Positions 26,827-36,186 are shown, counted from the stretch's first letter. The stretch: DNA of 64,000 bases from Hydrogenimonas sp. (GCA_003945285.1 AP019005.1:372001-436000); one strand, 5' to 3'. The notes: generated by a model from the letters alone, not told the origin. Translations and numbers: made by a program.

Positions 26827-27020
26827 GTTGACCTTACGCAAAATTTGTCAGCTCCGGGATTTGAGCGGAAATATCGTTCAAAAAAACCGCGCATACCAGT
26901 CAGGGCGCCGAAGGCGTCAGAGGTTTTCAGGGTATCTCTAGAGGTGCCCTATAGATTTTTTGCAGCGTCCCACAGGGCAAATCCGGCTCGGCGTGCAGAT
27001 TTTACGCAAGGTCGGTCAAC
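26827..27020 (-). repeat. Intergenic inverted-repeat element, copy D
   Basis: At about 194 bp this is the longest copy, in reverse orientation relative to B and C. Ends are GTTGACCTTACGCAAAATTT and GCAAGGTCGGTCAAC. Compared with C it holds an additional inner palindrome (GGGTATCTCTAGAGGTGCCC), of which C retains only one arm, so C looks like a deletion derivative. It lies in the 430-bp gap between tRNA-Leu and wza; the rest of that gap is AT-rich, with a possible -10 box (TGTAAAAT near 27074) for wza. Confidence 0.88.
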
Positions 27021-27146
27021 TCCCTGGCTTTTGTGAACTCTATTCTCTTATGATATTGATTTAATTAAAAATAGTGTAAAATCACTTTGCCATTAAAGTT
27101 GATATAGTGTAACCGGTAAAATCCAGCTTGGAAGCGGAGGAAAGAA

Positions 27147-27980
27147 ATGAAGATTTCGTCTATACTGCCTATCTGCGCAGGGCTCTTTTTCGCGGGGTGC
27201 TCGGCAAATAAAGAGTTTGTATATTTTAATCAGAACATGAATGAAAACAAGGTCGTAAAAGAGGTTTCCGACAGCGAATATGAAGCTGAAAAAAAGTTCG
27301 AGTGGAAGATAAGCCCGGGTGACCGGGTGGAGATTACGGTTTTCAACCAGACCGGATCCTCCGGCGGAGGGCAGCTCAATTCGCTTCTTGGTACTTCAGC
27401 ACAGTCGACATTCATGAACCGTACCGGGACGGAGGGTAAGCTTGTTCCGCCTGACGGTAAGATTCGGCTCCCACTGATAGGAAAGATCAAGATTACCGGC
27501 TTTACAGAAATCGAAGCCGCGGAGAGACTTACACAAGAGTATAAGAAGTATCTGCGCAACCCATATGTTGAGGTGAAGATCCAGAATCAGAAGCTGATTG
27601 TTCTCGGGGAGATAAACTCTCCAGGTGTTGTTCCTGTGACAAACGGTACTATGACACTTTTTGAAGCATTGGCCGCAACCGGTGATTTGACCGATGATGC
27701 GATGCGTACCAACATACTGATCTTGCGTGGCGATTTGAGACACCCGCAGGTAAGACAGGTGGATATTACCGATATGTCCAAGCTGAGACTCTCCAGTCTT
27801 ATACTGCGCCCCAACGATATTGTCTATGTGCAGCCGAGATATATGAAAGCCATAAACAAAGAGTTTATAGAAAAAGGGCAGTTTTTCAGGTTCCTCAATA
27901 CTATTATGTCGCCGTTCCTTACATATAGGGCTATCGACCAGAGCTACAACATCGGCATAACATCTTCAACAGGGAACTGA
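27147..27980 (+). CDS. wza: Polysaccharide export outer-membrane lipoprotein (Wza family)
   Basis: A 277-residue lipoprotein: signal 1-17, lipobox FAGC with Cys18. The poly-export domain (52-150: WKISPGDRVEITVFNQTG, LVPPDGKIRLPLIGKIKITG) and an SLBB-type domain (IQNQKLIVLGEINSPGVVPV) match Wza, the octameric outer-membrane channel for capsule or exopolysaccharide. It is shorter than E. coli Wza (379), lacking one SLBB repeat. The start follows GGAGGAAAG. It ends 2 bp before wzc, its periplasmic partner, and the pair is set against the minus-strand polysaccharide genes. Confidence 0.9.
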   Translation: MKISSILPICAGLFFAGCSANKEFVYFNQNMNENKVVKEVSDSEYEAEKKFEWKISPGDRVEITVFNQTGSSGGGQLNSLLGTSAQSTFMNRTGTEGKLVPPDGKIRLPLIGKIKITGFTEIEAAERLTQEYKKYLRNPYVEVKIQNQKLIVLGEINSPGVVPVTNGTMTLFEALAATGDLTDDAMRTNILILRGDLRHPQVRQVDITDMSKLRLSSLILRPNDIVYVQPRYMKAINKEFIEKGQFFRFLNTIMSPFLTYRAIDQSYNIGITSSTGN

Positions 27981-27982
27981 CA

Positions 27983-30328
27983 TTGGGTATTGAATCTACT
28001 TCACCGAAAGCTATGAGTGACGAAATAGATATAAAAGAGATAGTACAGACACTCTCTCGTTACAAGTGGTCGATCATTTTCGTCACCATTATATTTCTGG
28101 GTGGGGCAGCGGTCTATGCGTATTTCTCTCCCAATATATACAGAGCGACTACGACGATGAAGATTTCGTCGGAGACAGCCAGGAGTATTGCCGGTTCCGA
28201 CTTTATGAGTGCTGCCCTCGGGGGAGAAAAATTGGTATTTGAAGATGAGTTTACCTTGATGAAGTCCCGTTTCCTGGCGAAAAAAGCTCTTGAAGACCTT
28301 GATATAGGTACAAGGTATTTTATAGAAAAGAGCTACAGGAAAACAGAGCTCTACAAAGATTCCCCCTTTATTGTCTCGACTGAGTCTATGGAGCCGGACT
28401 TCTACGGAAAAGAGATAAAGCTGGAGCCGGTGAGCGAGGAGAGTTTCCGCATCTACTTCAAACCGTCTTGGAAAGAGAGTCTAAAATACAAAATCTACAG
28501 CTATCTCAAACTACCGACGCAGAGGCCTCTAGAGTATGACGAGATTCACAGATACGGCGAAAAGATAAGCACTCCGTGGTTTGTTCTGACCGTTCAGAAG
28601 GTATTCGATCTGGATAAAGGTGAATATTCGTTCAGTGTCGTACCCAACGACTCAATGTCATGGTTTATTAGGGGTGGAATAGATGCCGCACCTCTCTCCA
28701 ACTTCGGTTCAATAGTATCAGTATCTTTTTATGATACCGTACCGCTTCGTGCAAAGGAGATAGTAGATGCCATTGTAAAGGCTTACAACGCCGAGAAGAT
28801 CAGGCTGAAGAGCGAAAGCGCGAACAAAACCCTCAACTTCATAGACAGTCAGCTTAAAGCCATACATGAGACGCTGCAGAAATCAGCCACCAAGCTGCAG
28901 AGCTTCAAGGCTACGCATGTTATTATGAATGTCGAGGCGAAAGCGACTGCTACAGCGGCAAAACTGAGTGAACTGGAAGCAAAGCTTTACGAGATAAACA
29001 CCCGCATAAGTATTCTGGAGAATCTTTTGAGCTATGTGGAGTCCGACAAAGATATAAACGGCATAGATATGAGCTCCGCCCAGATCGTGGGACCGGTCAT
29101 AAGCGGACTGATACAGAAACTGCAGACGGCCGTCTCCATGCGAAACACGCTGTTGATTGACTATACGGAGCTTCATCCGGATGTCGTGAAGATTACCGAA
29201 CAGATAAGCCATCTGAAATCTATGCTGAAAGAGTCGATCAAGAGTTCTCTAAACGGATTCAAGGCGAGAAAAAGCGAACTTCTCAGGAGAATCAGGGAGT
29301 ACAAAAAGGCGCTTCACTCTCTTCCCCGGGAGGAGCAGCAGCTCACGCAGTTGACAAGAGACTTTATGGTCAACGAGAAGATCTACTCGTTCCTGCTTCA
29401 AAAGAGGGCTGAAACCGCGATTGTGGAAGCTTCGAAGGTTTCTGAAGTACAGGTACTCGATCCGGCGCTTGTTCCAGGTTCTCCTATAGAACCGAACAGA
29501 AACAGGATTTTGGCGATAGGCCTGCTGCTGGGGCTGGTTTTTGGAGTTCTGCAGGCGTTTATCAGGAAAATGATGGATAATACCGTCAAATCCGTTGAAG
29601 ATCTGGAGAAACTTACCGATCTTCCGGTTTACGGTGTTATTCCGTTCCGAAGTTCCAGGAAGATGAAATCGGCCTATCTTGAGTCCCTCAGGGTCATAAG
29701 AACGAACCTGGAGTTTTTGGCAACCGGCGGCAGATCGAAGCTGGTTACAATCACCTCCTCGATACCGCAGGAGGGTAAAAGTACTACAACTGCGGAGCTT
29801 GCAAAAATTATCGCGAAGAGTGAAAAAAAGGTTATTGTTTTGGACCTTGATATGCGCCGTTCCAAACTGCATGAGCTCTTCAAGCTTCCAAACAAAGAGG
29901 GTGTAAGTACCCTTCTGGCAGGAAAGGTCACCCTGAGAGAGGTGATTCAGCATACACGCGATGACGGTCTTCATGTAATAACAGGCGGTCCTACGCCTCC
30001 GAATCCTTCCGAACTTCTTATGTCGGATTCATTCAAGCGGATCATAAAAACTTTGCTTGGTGAGTATGATTATGTTCTTCTCGATTCCCCCCCGATAGGT
30101 CTGGTGACGGATGCAATGACGGCCATGAGAATGTCCGATATCAATCTTATTCTGATAAGGGCGGAGTATTCCAAAAAAGATTTCCTGAAGCGCATAAACC
30201 ACTTCGTAAAAGAGCATGATCTGAAGGCTGGAATAGTCCTGAATGCCGTCAAAGCCTCTTCAAAAACGGCCGCATACGGCTTCGGATACGGCTACAACTA
30301 CGGCTACAAGAACAACTACTACACATAA
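27983..30328 (+). CDS. wzc: Polysaccharide co-polymerase / tyrosine autokinase (Wzc family)
   Basis: A 781-residue inner-membrane protein with membrane segments at about 29-47 and 508-528 that enclose a periplasmic Wzz domain with long coiled coils (about 270-330 and 410-470). The cytoplasmic BY-kinase has Walker A IPQEGKSTTTAE (Lys599), Walker A' VLDLDMRRSKL (Asp621, Asp623) and Walker B YVLLDSPPIG. The last 18 residues hold seven tyrosines (YGFGYGYNYGYKNNYY), the autophosphorylated cluster. The cycle of phosphorylation controls polymer length and export through Wza. The start is TTG 27983 behind AGGGA at 7 nt; an ATG ten codons later has no ribosome site. Confidence 0.92.
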   Translation: MGIESTSPKAMSDEIDIKEIVQTLSRYKWSIIFVTIIFLGGAAVYAYFSPNIYRATTTMKISSETARSIAGSDFMSAALGGEKLVFEDEFTLMKSRFLAKKALEDLDIGTRYFIEKSYRKTELYKDSPFIVSTESMEPDFYGKEIKLEPVSEESFRIYFKPSWKESLKYKIYSYLKLPTQRPLEYDEIHRYGEKISTPWFVLTVQKVFDLDKGEYSFSVVPNDSMSWFIRGGIDAAPLSNFGSIVSVSFYDTVPLRAKEIVDAIVKAYNAEKIRLKSESANKTLNFIDSQLKAIHETLQKSATKLQSFKATHVIMNVEAKATATAAKLSELEAKLYEINTRISILENLLSYVESDKDINGIDMSSAQIVGPVISGLIQKLQTAVSMRNTLLIDYTELHPDVVKITEQISHLKSMLKESIKSSLNGFKARKSELLRRIREYKKALHSLPREEQQLTQLTRDFMVNEKIYSFLLQKRAETAIVEASKVSEVQVLDPALVPGSPIEPNRNRILAIGLLLGLVFGVLQAFIRKMMDNTVKSVEDLEKLTDLPVYGVIPFRSSRKMKSAYLESLRVIRTNLEFLATGGRSKLVTITSSIPQEGKSTTTAELAKIIAKSEKKVIVLDLDMRRSKLHELFKLPNKEGVSTLLAGKVTLREVIQHTRDDGLHVITGGPTPPNPSELLMSDSFKRIIKTLLGEYDYVLLDSPPIGLVTDAMTAMRMSDINLILIRAEYSKKDFLKRINHFVKEHDLKAGIVLNAVKASSKTAAYGFGYGYNYGYKNNYYT

Positions 30329-30356
30329 AAAGCCCGCGTCTCCGTAGGTCGGCTTT

Positions 30357-30388
30357 AAACCCATATCTTTATTTCGAGATTTGGGTTC
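30357..30388. terminator. Hairpin between convergent wzc and tyrosine phosphatase gene
   Basis: AACCCATATCT and AGATTTGGGTT form an imperfect 10-pair stem in the 58-bp gap between the facing genes; a smaller AAAGCC/GGCTTT stem lies just before it. No long T-run, so probably a moderate bidirectional terminator. Confidence 0.4.
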
Positions 30389-31127
30389 AAAGCAGAGTGT
30401 TGTTTAAAACGGTGTTCTTTTCGAAAATCTGCTGAAGTGTCTGAGAGGCGAGAACTTTTTTCAGTGTCTCTATCTGGGAGAACTTGTGTACATCGCTTCC
30501 TAGAAAGTCTACCATTCCCCGGTCGGCCAGCTCCATAGCGATTTTTTGTACATTTTTCGAGTACTGTCCGGCGAGTGAATTGAGATTTAGCTGAAATAAG
30601 ACACCAAGCTCTTTCAGCTCCTCATACTCTTCGAAATCCTCATGCATAAATATATATCTCTCCGGATGGGCCAATACCGGTCTGTAACCTGCCGACTCGA
30701 TGTCGAATACTATTTCACGCAGATCTTTCGGGGCCCTGGTGTATGACATTTCGAAAAGAAGGTAGTTGTCACCGAAAGTCAATATATCTTTTTTCTGCAG
30801 CAGCTTTGCAAAATTCTCGTCCAGGTAATACTCCGAAGCCGCTTCGATCTCTATCTCTACCTCATGGTCGGCAAGTGCGTCTTTCAGATACTCCAGTTTT
30901 TCCAGAATGATTTCGGGACTGTTTCTGTATCTGTGCCACATTATGTGCGGTGTAGTAATGAGTTTCTTGTAGCCCATGCTCTTGTAGGCTTTTATCATTT
31001 TAACCGACTCGTAAGTGGTTTTTGAGCCGTCATCTATACCAGGAAGCAGGTGGGAATGTATGTCGACGTAGAGTTTTTGTGCTTCACTCTGTTTGGATAG
31101 AGAGAAAAGTCTTTTAAAAAAATTCAT
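30387..31127 (-). CDS. PHP-type tyrosine-protein phosphatase (CpsB/YwqE family)
   Basis: A protein of 246 residues of the polymerase-and-histidinol-phosphatase metal hydrolase family. The metal motif DIHSHLLPGIDDGS (22-35), TTPHIMWHRYRNS near 90-100, EASEYYLDENF, LAHPERYIF and LGSDVHKF are all those of CpsB (Streptococcus) and YwqE (Bacillus), which dephosphorylate the tyrosine kinase of the capsule machinery. It would reset Wzc, encoded face to face with it. Proteobacteria with Wzc usually carry a low-molecular-weight phosphatase Wzb instead; none is seen here. The ATG overlaps the preceding glycosyltransferase stop (ATGA). Confidence 0.9.
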   Translation of the reverse strand: MNFFKRLFSLSKQSEAQKLYVDIHSHLLPGIDDGSKTTYESVKMIKAYKSMGYKKLITTPHIMWHRYRNSPEIILEKLEYLKDALADHEVEIEIEAASEYYLDENFAKLLQKKDILTFGDNYLLFEMSYTRAPKDLREIVFDIESAGYRPVLAHPERYIFMHEDFEEYEELKELGVLFQLNLNSLAGQYSKNVQKIAMELADRGMVDFLGSDVHKFSQIETLKKVLASQTLQQIFEKNTVLNNTLL

Positions 31128-32368
31128 CTCTTAGCCTCACATTTGAAGTCGCCTCTTTCGGCCGCTCTCTTTTCAAGTATACTGAACATCTTTCCGGCCA
31201 GCCTCTTTCTGTCGAAATCTTTGGCTAGTGCTTCGCACCCTCTTTGGGCCCTCTTATAGAGTTCACGGTCCCTTTTGAGCCTGTAGAGCTTTTCTATGAA
31301 GTCATCTTCGTTTTCCGGCTCGAATGCGAGACCAGCACCATATTTTTCGATGATTTTCTGAGCCTGGCCCTCCACTCCGAGAAGTGTCGGCTTCTGCATT
31401 GCCGATGCTTCGAAGATCTTGGACGGAATAACCGTTTTGAAGGTATCCGACTTTTTCAAAGGGGCCAAAGAGAGATCGATGCACGATAGATAGCGCGGAA
31501 CCTCCTCTTTGGAAACCGGGTCCAAAAAGAGGGTGTTCTCAAGTTCGAGCTCCTTCGCAAGAGAGACCACCTCCTTTTTCATAGCTCCGTCACCGATGAA
31601 TAGGAAGAGAAAATCGGGATCTTCCACCCTTTTCAGAGATTTCACGATAAAGTCGAGACTGTGTGCCATGCCGTGAGTACCGATGTAGCCAACGACAAAC
31701 TTTCCCTCCAGCCCGTAGCGTTTCACTATTTCATCATCCTTCCCGCGAGGGTAGAAGAGCTCCAGGTTCGATCCGTTGGTGACTATCTCTATCTTTTCCG
31801 GATCTATTCCTCTTTCAACGAGGTTCTCTTTGAAAGCATCGGTAACCGCCACCACCCTGTCGCAACTCCTGTATAGCCCAAGCTCTATTTGCTCCAGCAG
31901 CTCTATAGCCTTTCCCTGTTTCATCGCCCCTACCGTTTTTATCGACTCGGGCCAGAGATCCCGAAGCTCGAAAATCCAGGGCCTTCTCTTCACTTTCGAA
32001 AGCGCCCATCCCGCCCAGGTGGTAAAGAATTGCGGAGATGTCGCGACGATAATGTCGCACTTCTGGAAAAGGCCTGCCCAGAAGGCCGAGTGGGCGAAAC
32101 TGATATAGTCTAGTACACGCTTCGCGAAGCCTTTGTTCGCGCTGATGTAGCTCCAGACCCTTACTACCTTTATGCCCTCCATCATCTCGACACTGTAGAG
32201 CCGGTTTTTGTATCCGCTGTAGAGCTTGCCGTGCGGAAAGTTGGGGGCGCAGGTGATAACGGTAATTTCGGCCCCCAGCTTCACCCACTCTTTGCAGTGT
32301 TCGAATGTGCGGGTGGCGGGTGCGTTCACTTCCGGTGGAAAGTTGTCGGTTATAAAAAGAATCTTCAC
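31124..32368 (-). CDS. Glycosyltransferase family 4, WbuB-like
   Basis: A GT-B glycosyltransferase of 414 residues. The N-terminal half starts MKILFITDNFPPEVNAPATR and contains WIFELRDLWPES, a stretch typical of WbuB-like enzymes (fucosamine or N-acetyl sugar transfer). The C-terminal half has the nucleotide-sugar binding region: VVGYIGTHGMAHSLD, FLFIGDGAMKKEV and KIFEASAMQKPTLL, with Glu of the family's E-x7-E motif. It acts at the cytoplasmic face of the inner membrane. Donor and linkage cannot be told. It lies 19 bp after the heparinase-like gene and is coupled to the phosphatase gene. Confidence 0.87.
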   Translation of the reverse strand: MKILFITDNFPPEVNAPATRTFEHCKEWVKLGAEITVITCAPNFPHGKLYSGYKNRLYSVEMMEGIKVVRVWSYISANKGFAKRVLDYISFAHSAFWAGLFQKCDIIVATSPQFFTTWAGWALSKVKRRPWIFELRDLWPESIKTVGAMKQGKAIELLEQIELGLYRSCDRVVAVTDAFKENLVERGIDPEKIEIVTNGSNLELFYPRGKDDEIVKRYGLEGKFVVGYIGTHGMAHSLDFIVKSLKRVEDPDFLFLFIGDGAMKKEVVSLAKELELENTLFLDPVSKEEVPRYLSCIDLSLAPLKKSDTFKTVIPSKIFEASAMQKPTLLGVEGQAQKIIEKYGAGLAFEPENEDDFIEKLYRLKRDRELYKRAQRGCEALAKDFDRKRLAGKMFSILEKRAAERGDFKCEAKR

Positions 32369-32387
32369 TTTTTCTCTCTTCCGTCGC

Positions 32388-33980
32388 TCATAAGATAATC
32401 TCTATCTCCATCTCTTTTTTAAATGAAAGTTCAGCTACAACCGCCTTTTCTACCCTGTTGAACTCTGGAGCGTAAAAGTAGTCCGACAGCCCAATATCGG
32501 CACTCTTTACCGATAAGACCGCGTTTGAACAGACAATCGTACCCTCTATTAGCGCCGGGTCGGCATCCGGGTGAAAATGGAGATAAAACCGGGCGTCATG
32601 AGGTCTGTCCGAAACAATTCTGTCCGAAATTTTAATACTATTTTCATTAAAAACGAATTCTCTTTCATGGATCGCGTTCAGCCTGCTTCTGTATCCGTCA
32701 TGTGAGGCCCTGATGAAGTTTTCGCTCTCTACCCTGTCGTGTACATATGCTCTTCGCGCAACCCTGAATCCGCCCCATACCTCACTCTGCTCCAAGCCGT
32801 CGAGCACGACCGTATTGTGTGCGGCTGTAGACCTCTCTATGAAGCGTCGTTCGTTTGTCTCGTAAGTGGATGTACCGGTATCGACTATCAGAGGCTTACC
32901 GTCGACGTAGAGAACGAAAGAGAAGGTGTCGCTGTGTGCATGGCCAGGTATGTAGTCTGGGCCGATTCTGCCTATATCTACGACTATGGTGTATCTCCCT
33001 TTTTCAAAGACCCTGTAGCCGGAATCTCCAAGCGGTTTTCGCAGAGGCTCCACGCCGAGCGAATTCGCATACTCTTCCAGCTGCTTCACGGTTGGGGCGA
33101 TCTTCAGCGCACTGTCGTTCAGCAGCGGTATGCTGCCGTCCGGAAGTTTCATATTTTCAAGCCAGCCGAGCATAACCGAGGCCTTCTGTATGAAGAGTTC
33201 CAGAAGCCCGCCCTTGCCGAAGTCGTTGTGCTTTAGAAGATTTATGCAGTCCAGCACCCTATAAAGCATTATCTGGTGGTACATCGGACTAAGTTCGAAG
33301 TGCGCACCGTCTTCTAGTATCTGCTCTTCAAGCTCTCCCTCCAATATCTCTTTCGCCTTTTTGTAGAGCTTTTCATCTCTGAAATAGAAGGCTCCGAAAA
33401 GGAGCGAAAAACCGTTTTCGAGCAGATGGTTTCCCAGTAGATGATACTCCGGGTGCTTTTTCAAAATCTCATACTGTGCCCGCAAAGAGGCGTCTATCTC
33501 TCTATCTTCGATCTTGTGTTTCGAGATGAACTTGATCCAGTTGATCCCCCTCAAAGAGATTGGAAAGGGCTCCAGTCCGTCTTTTATATTTTCAATATCG
33601 GAAATGAACTCTTTAATGAGCTCAATCCCAGTTTCGCGGCTCATATCCTCCTGCATCAGGAAATCGAAATAGTTGAGATTGTAGGTCCAGAGCTTCCCGT
33701 AACCGGGAAAGTTCCAATCTATTTCATTTTCGAACCGTTTCGAAAGATTCAGAAAGGTGAACTCTTTTTCGCCGCTGTACGATGACTCCGGAACTACGCT
33801 CTTATGCAGCTTCAAAGGAGTGCCGGAAACTTCGATTCTGTATGCGGGCCTGATTTCCAGCGCGCTTTTTATCTTTTTCGAAAGCGTATAGTAGAGTCTG
33901 TAGTATATCTGTTTCGCTTTGAGGTAACGAACCGTGTTGAACAGTCTAATAGGTTCAGATATATCCATAACTCTTCGCAA
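32388..33980 (-). CDS. Heparinase II/III family protein
   Basis: A protein of about 530 residues with the N-terminal alpha/alpha toroid (LGNHLLENGFSLLFGAFYF, FELSPMYHQIMLYRVLD) and C-terminal beta-sheet domain (GHAHSDTFSFVLYVDGKPLI, DTGTSTYETNERRFIERSTA, HNTVVLDG) of heparinase II/III lyases. No signal peptide is seen, which is usual for copies in polysaccharide biosynthesis loci; these are thought to edit or trim uronic acid-containing glycans, or be involved in their synthesis. Start uncertain: TTG 33980 has GGAGG 3 nt before it, ATG 33968 is 15 nt after the same site. Neighbours are a WbuB-like transferase and a two-domain oxidoreductase, a common trio. Confidence 0.85.
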   Translation of the reverse strand: MRRVMDISEPIRLFNTVRYLKAKQIYYRLYYTLSKKIKSALEIRPAYRIEVSGTPLKLHKSVVPESSYSGEKEFTFLNLSKRFENEIDWNFPGYGKLWTYNLNYFDFLMQEDMSRETGIELIKEFISDIENIKDGLEPFPISLRGINWIKFISKHKIEDREIDASLRAQYEILKKHPEYHLLGNHLLENGFSLLFGAFYFRDEKLYKKAKEILEGELEEQILEDGAHFELSPMYHQIMLYRVLDCINLLKHNDFGKGGLLELFIQKASVMLGWLENMKLPDGSIPLLNDSALKIAPTVKQLEEYANSLGVEPLRKPLGDSGYRVFEKGRYTIVVDIGRIGPDYIPGHAHSDTFSFVLYVDGKPLIVDTGTSTYETNERRFIERSTAAHNTVVLDGLEQSEVWGGFRVARRAYVHDRVESENFIRASHDGYRSRLNAIHEREFVFNENSIKISDRIVSDRPHDARFYLHFHPDADPALIEGTIVCSNAVLSVKSADIGLSDYFYAPEFNRVEKAVVAELSFKKEMEIEIIL

Positions 33981-34002
33981 ATGCCTCCGGTAGTCTCATC
34001 CC

Positions 34003-36141
34003 TCAAACCTCTACGGCACTTTTCGATTTGAGAGATTCGAGTATCCTGAAGGTTGTTTTGGTAGTGTTGTAGAGAGACTCGAAAGGGATGGCCGGCTTTC
34101 CGCTCCGTACCGCCTCTTTGAAAGCTTTGAACTCATTTACGAAACCTTTGTCCTGGTTGGCGCTTTTGAGACGCTCTTTTTGCCCTTTCTCGTAAATCGT
34201 CAATTCTCTGAAATCGTTCATCTGCATAGATACGCCGTTGGCGAAGAGCTCTATATACTCTTTGGGCATACCGCTGTCTCCGTATGCGTAGTAGTTTATA
34301 GTCGCGGTAGAGCCGTTTTTGTAAGTGAGGGTGATGCTGACATTGTCTTCATCGGGAACCGATTTGTCGTTTTTGTGTATGCAGGCGGCATAGAGAGACT
34401 CCACTTCGCTGCCGATGAGGAAGCTGCAGGTATCTATGAAGTGGCAGACTTCGCCCACAATTCTCCCTCCGCCTATTTCGGGGTCCTGAATCCAGACGTT
34501 TTTGGGAATGATGCCCGCGTTTATCCGGTAAATAATCGACATCGGCGCATCGCCGACACTCTTTTTCATCTTTTCGACAAGAGGTGAAAAGCGGCGGTTG
34601 AAGCCGACCTGTATTATTGTGCTTCCGTCGTATGCCGCAGCTATGGCTTCGAGCTCCTCCTCTTTTATGCAGAGCGGTTTTTCCACGAAACAGTGCTTTT
34701 TCGATTCGATGGCTTTTATGACACTGGCAGCGTGTCTGTCGTGTCTTGTGGTTACGAAAACGGCGTTTATCTCACCGTTTTTGAAGATCTCATCCTCGTC
34801 GGTAGTTATATATTTGAAACCGTGTTTCTCCCCGGTTCCGTGGGCACTCACTCCTGTAGCCGTACATAGGCCAACAAGGTCGTACCCGCCCGCCTTTTTG
34901 AGATTCGGCAGAATGACCGACTTGGCAAAGTTTCCCGCTCCTATAAGGCCGATATTGAGGTGATCGTGCGTAATCGGCTTTTCGCTTATCTGTACACTTC
35001 TGCTCTTCTCGAGATCCACTTCACACGGGTAGGTGAGTACTATACCGAGATACTTCTCCTGAGTTTTGCCTTCGAGAAGATCGTAAGCCTTCATGGCATC
35101 ATCGAAATCGAACTGATGGGTAATGAGCTCTTTCGGTGTCACCCTACCTTCGGCGATGAGGTTCAAGAAGGCTTCGAAGTTTCGCTGTTCCGTCCATCGA
35201 ACGAGGTCGTATGGGTAGTCTATGCCCTTCTCTTCGTAGTCCGGGTCGTAGCGCCCGGGGCCATAGGCCATCGAGAGACGAAGGTCGAGCTCTTTTTTGT
35301 AGTATTCGTTGCGCGGAATATCCATGCCGACCATGCCCACGACCACCACGCGGCCGCGCATACGGGAGATATCCCCGGCATCTATGATGGGCTGGTTGCT
35401 TGAAGTGGAGGCGGTGATTATGACCGCATCCACACCGTAGCCGTTGCTGAACTCCATCGCTTTTTTTACAAGATCTCCGGCATGGCACGCTTCGTCCGCT
35501 CCAAGCTTTTTGGCAAGTTCCATCTTGTCCGGGTCTATGTCGCTACCGATGACGCGGCAGCCGTTGGCTTTGAGAAGCTGGACGGTAAGCTGCCCCAGAA
35601 GCCCCAGACCCATAACGGCGATATTTTCACCCAGTGTCGGAGCACACTGCCTGACACCCTGCAGCGCGATGGCGCCGACGGTCACGAAGGAGGCATCCAC
35701 ATCATCTACACTGTCGGGAATCTTTACGAAGAGGTTTTTGGGAATGTAGTTAACTTCGCTGTGGCTGGCGTACCCGGCACCCCCGCAAGCCACACGCTCA
35801 CCGACGATGACCCCCTCTACGAGCCGCCCTACCTCCAGGACCCTTCCGGCACAGCTGTAGCCGAGAGGAATAGGGGTGTCAAGCTTGCTGAAAACCTTCT
35901 CCAGGGTATTTTTCACACCCTCTTTTTTCATCTTGTCTATCACCTGCTTCACCAGGTCTGGACGGGCCTTCGCCTTGCCCAGAAGCGATTTCTTGGCGAT
36001 GTCGACTATCATCTTCTCGGTACCGGCCGAGACCAGCGATACGGTAGTCTTTACCAAAACACCGTGATCGTCACAAGCCGGAGCAGGAACTTCAAACAGC
36101 CCCAGTTCTCCGGTTTTGTAACTTTGGATTAGTTGTTTCAT
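34003..36141 (-). CDS. Bi-domain oxidoreductase (zinc-type alcohol dehydrogenase fused to Gfo/Idh/MocA)
   Basis: This 712-residue protein has two enzyme units. Residues 1-365 form an MDR/alcohol-dehydrogenase unit (PLGYSCAGRVLEVG, VACGGAGYASHSEVNYIP, nucleotide fold VMGLGLLGQLTVQLL). Residues 392-705 form a Gfo/Idh/MocA sugar dehydrogenase (LNIGLIGAGNFAKSVIL, CFVEKPLCI, IGGGRIVGEVCHFID). Such fusions are regularly found next to heparinase-like and AsnB genes in exopolysaccharide and O-antigen loci and probably oxidise a sugar nucleotide or glycan intermediate. The true substrate is not known. It ends 22 bp before the heparinase-like gene, so they are likely co-transcribed. Confidence 0.9.
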   Translation of the reverse strand: MKQLIQSYKTGELGLFEVPAPACDDHGVLVKTTVSLVSAGTEKMIVDIAKKSLLGKAKARPDLVKQVIDKMKKEGVKNTLEKVFSKLDTPIPLGYSCAGRVLEVGRLVEGVIVGERVACGGAGYASHSEVNYIPKNLFVKIPDSVDDVDASFVTVGAIALQGVRQCAPTLGENIAVMGLGLLGQLTVQLLKANGCRVIGSDIDPDKMELAKKLGADEACHAGDLVKKAMEFSNGYGVDAVIITASTSSNQPIIDAGDISRMRGRVVVVGMVGMDIPRNEYYKKELDLRLSMAYGPGRYDPDYEEKGIDYPYDLVRWTEQRNFEAFLNLIAEGRVTPKELITHQFDFDDAMKAYDLLEGKTQEKYLGIVLTYPCEVDLEKSRSVQISEKPITHDHLNIGLIGAGNFAKSVILPNLKKAGGYDLVGLCTATGVSAHGTGEKHGFKYITTDEDEIFKNGEINAVFVTTRHDRHAASVIKAIESKKHCFVEKPLCIKEEELEAIAAAYDGSTIIQVGFNRRFSPLVEKMKKSVGDAPMSIIYRINAGIIPKNVWIQDPEIGGGRIVGEVCHFIDTCSFLIGSEVESLYAACIHKNDKSVPDEDNVSITLTYKNGSTATINYYAYGDSGMPKEYIELFANGVSMQMNDFRELTIYEKGQKERLKSANQDKGFVNEFKAFKEAVRSGKPAIPFESLYNTTKTTFRILESLKSKSAVEV

Positions 36142-36186
36142 TGTTTCTGTTTCCTTTAAATTTTTAGAATTTTTTTTAGAGGTGAG

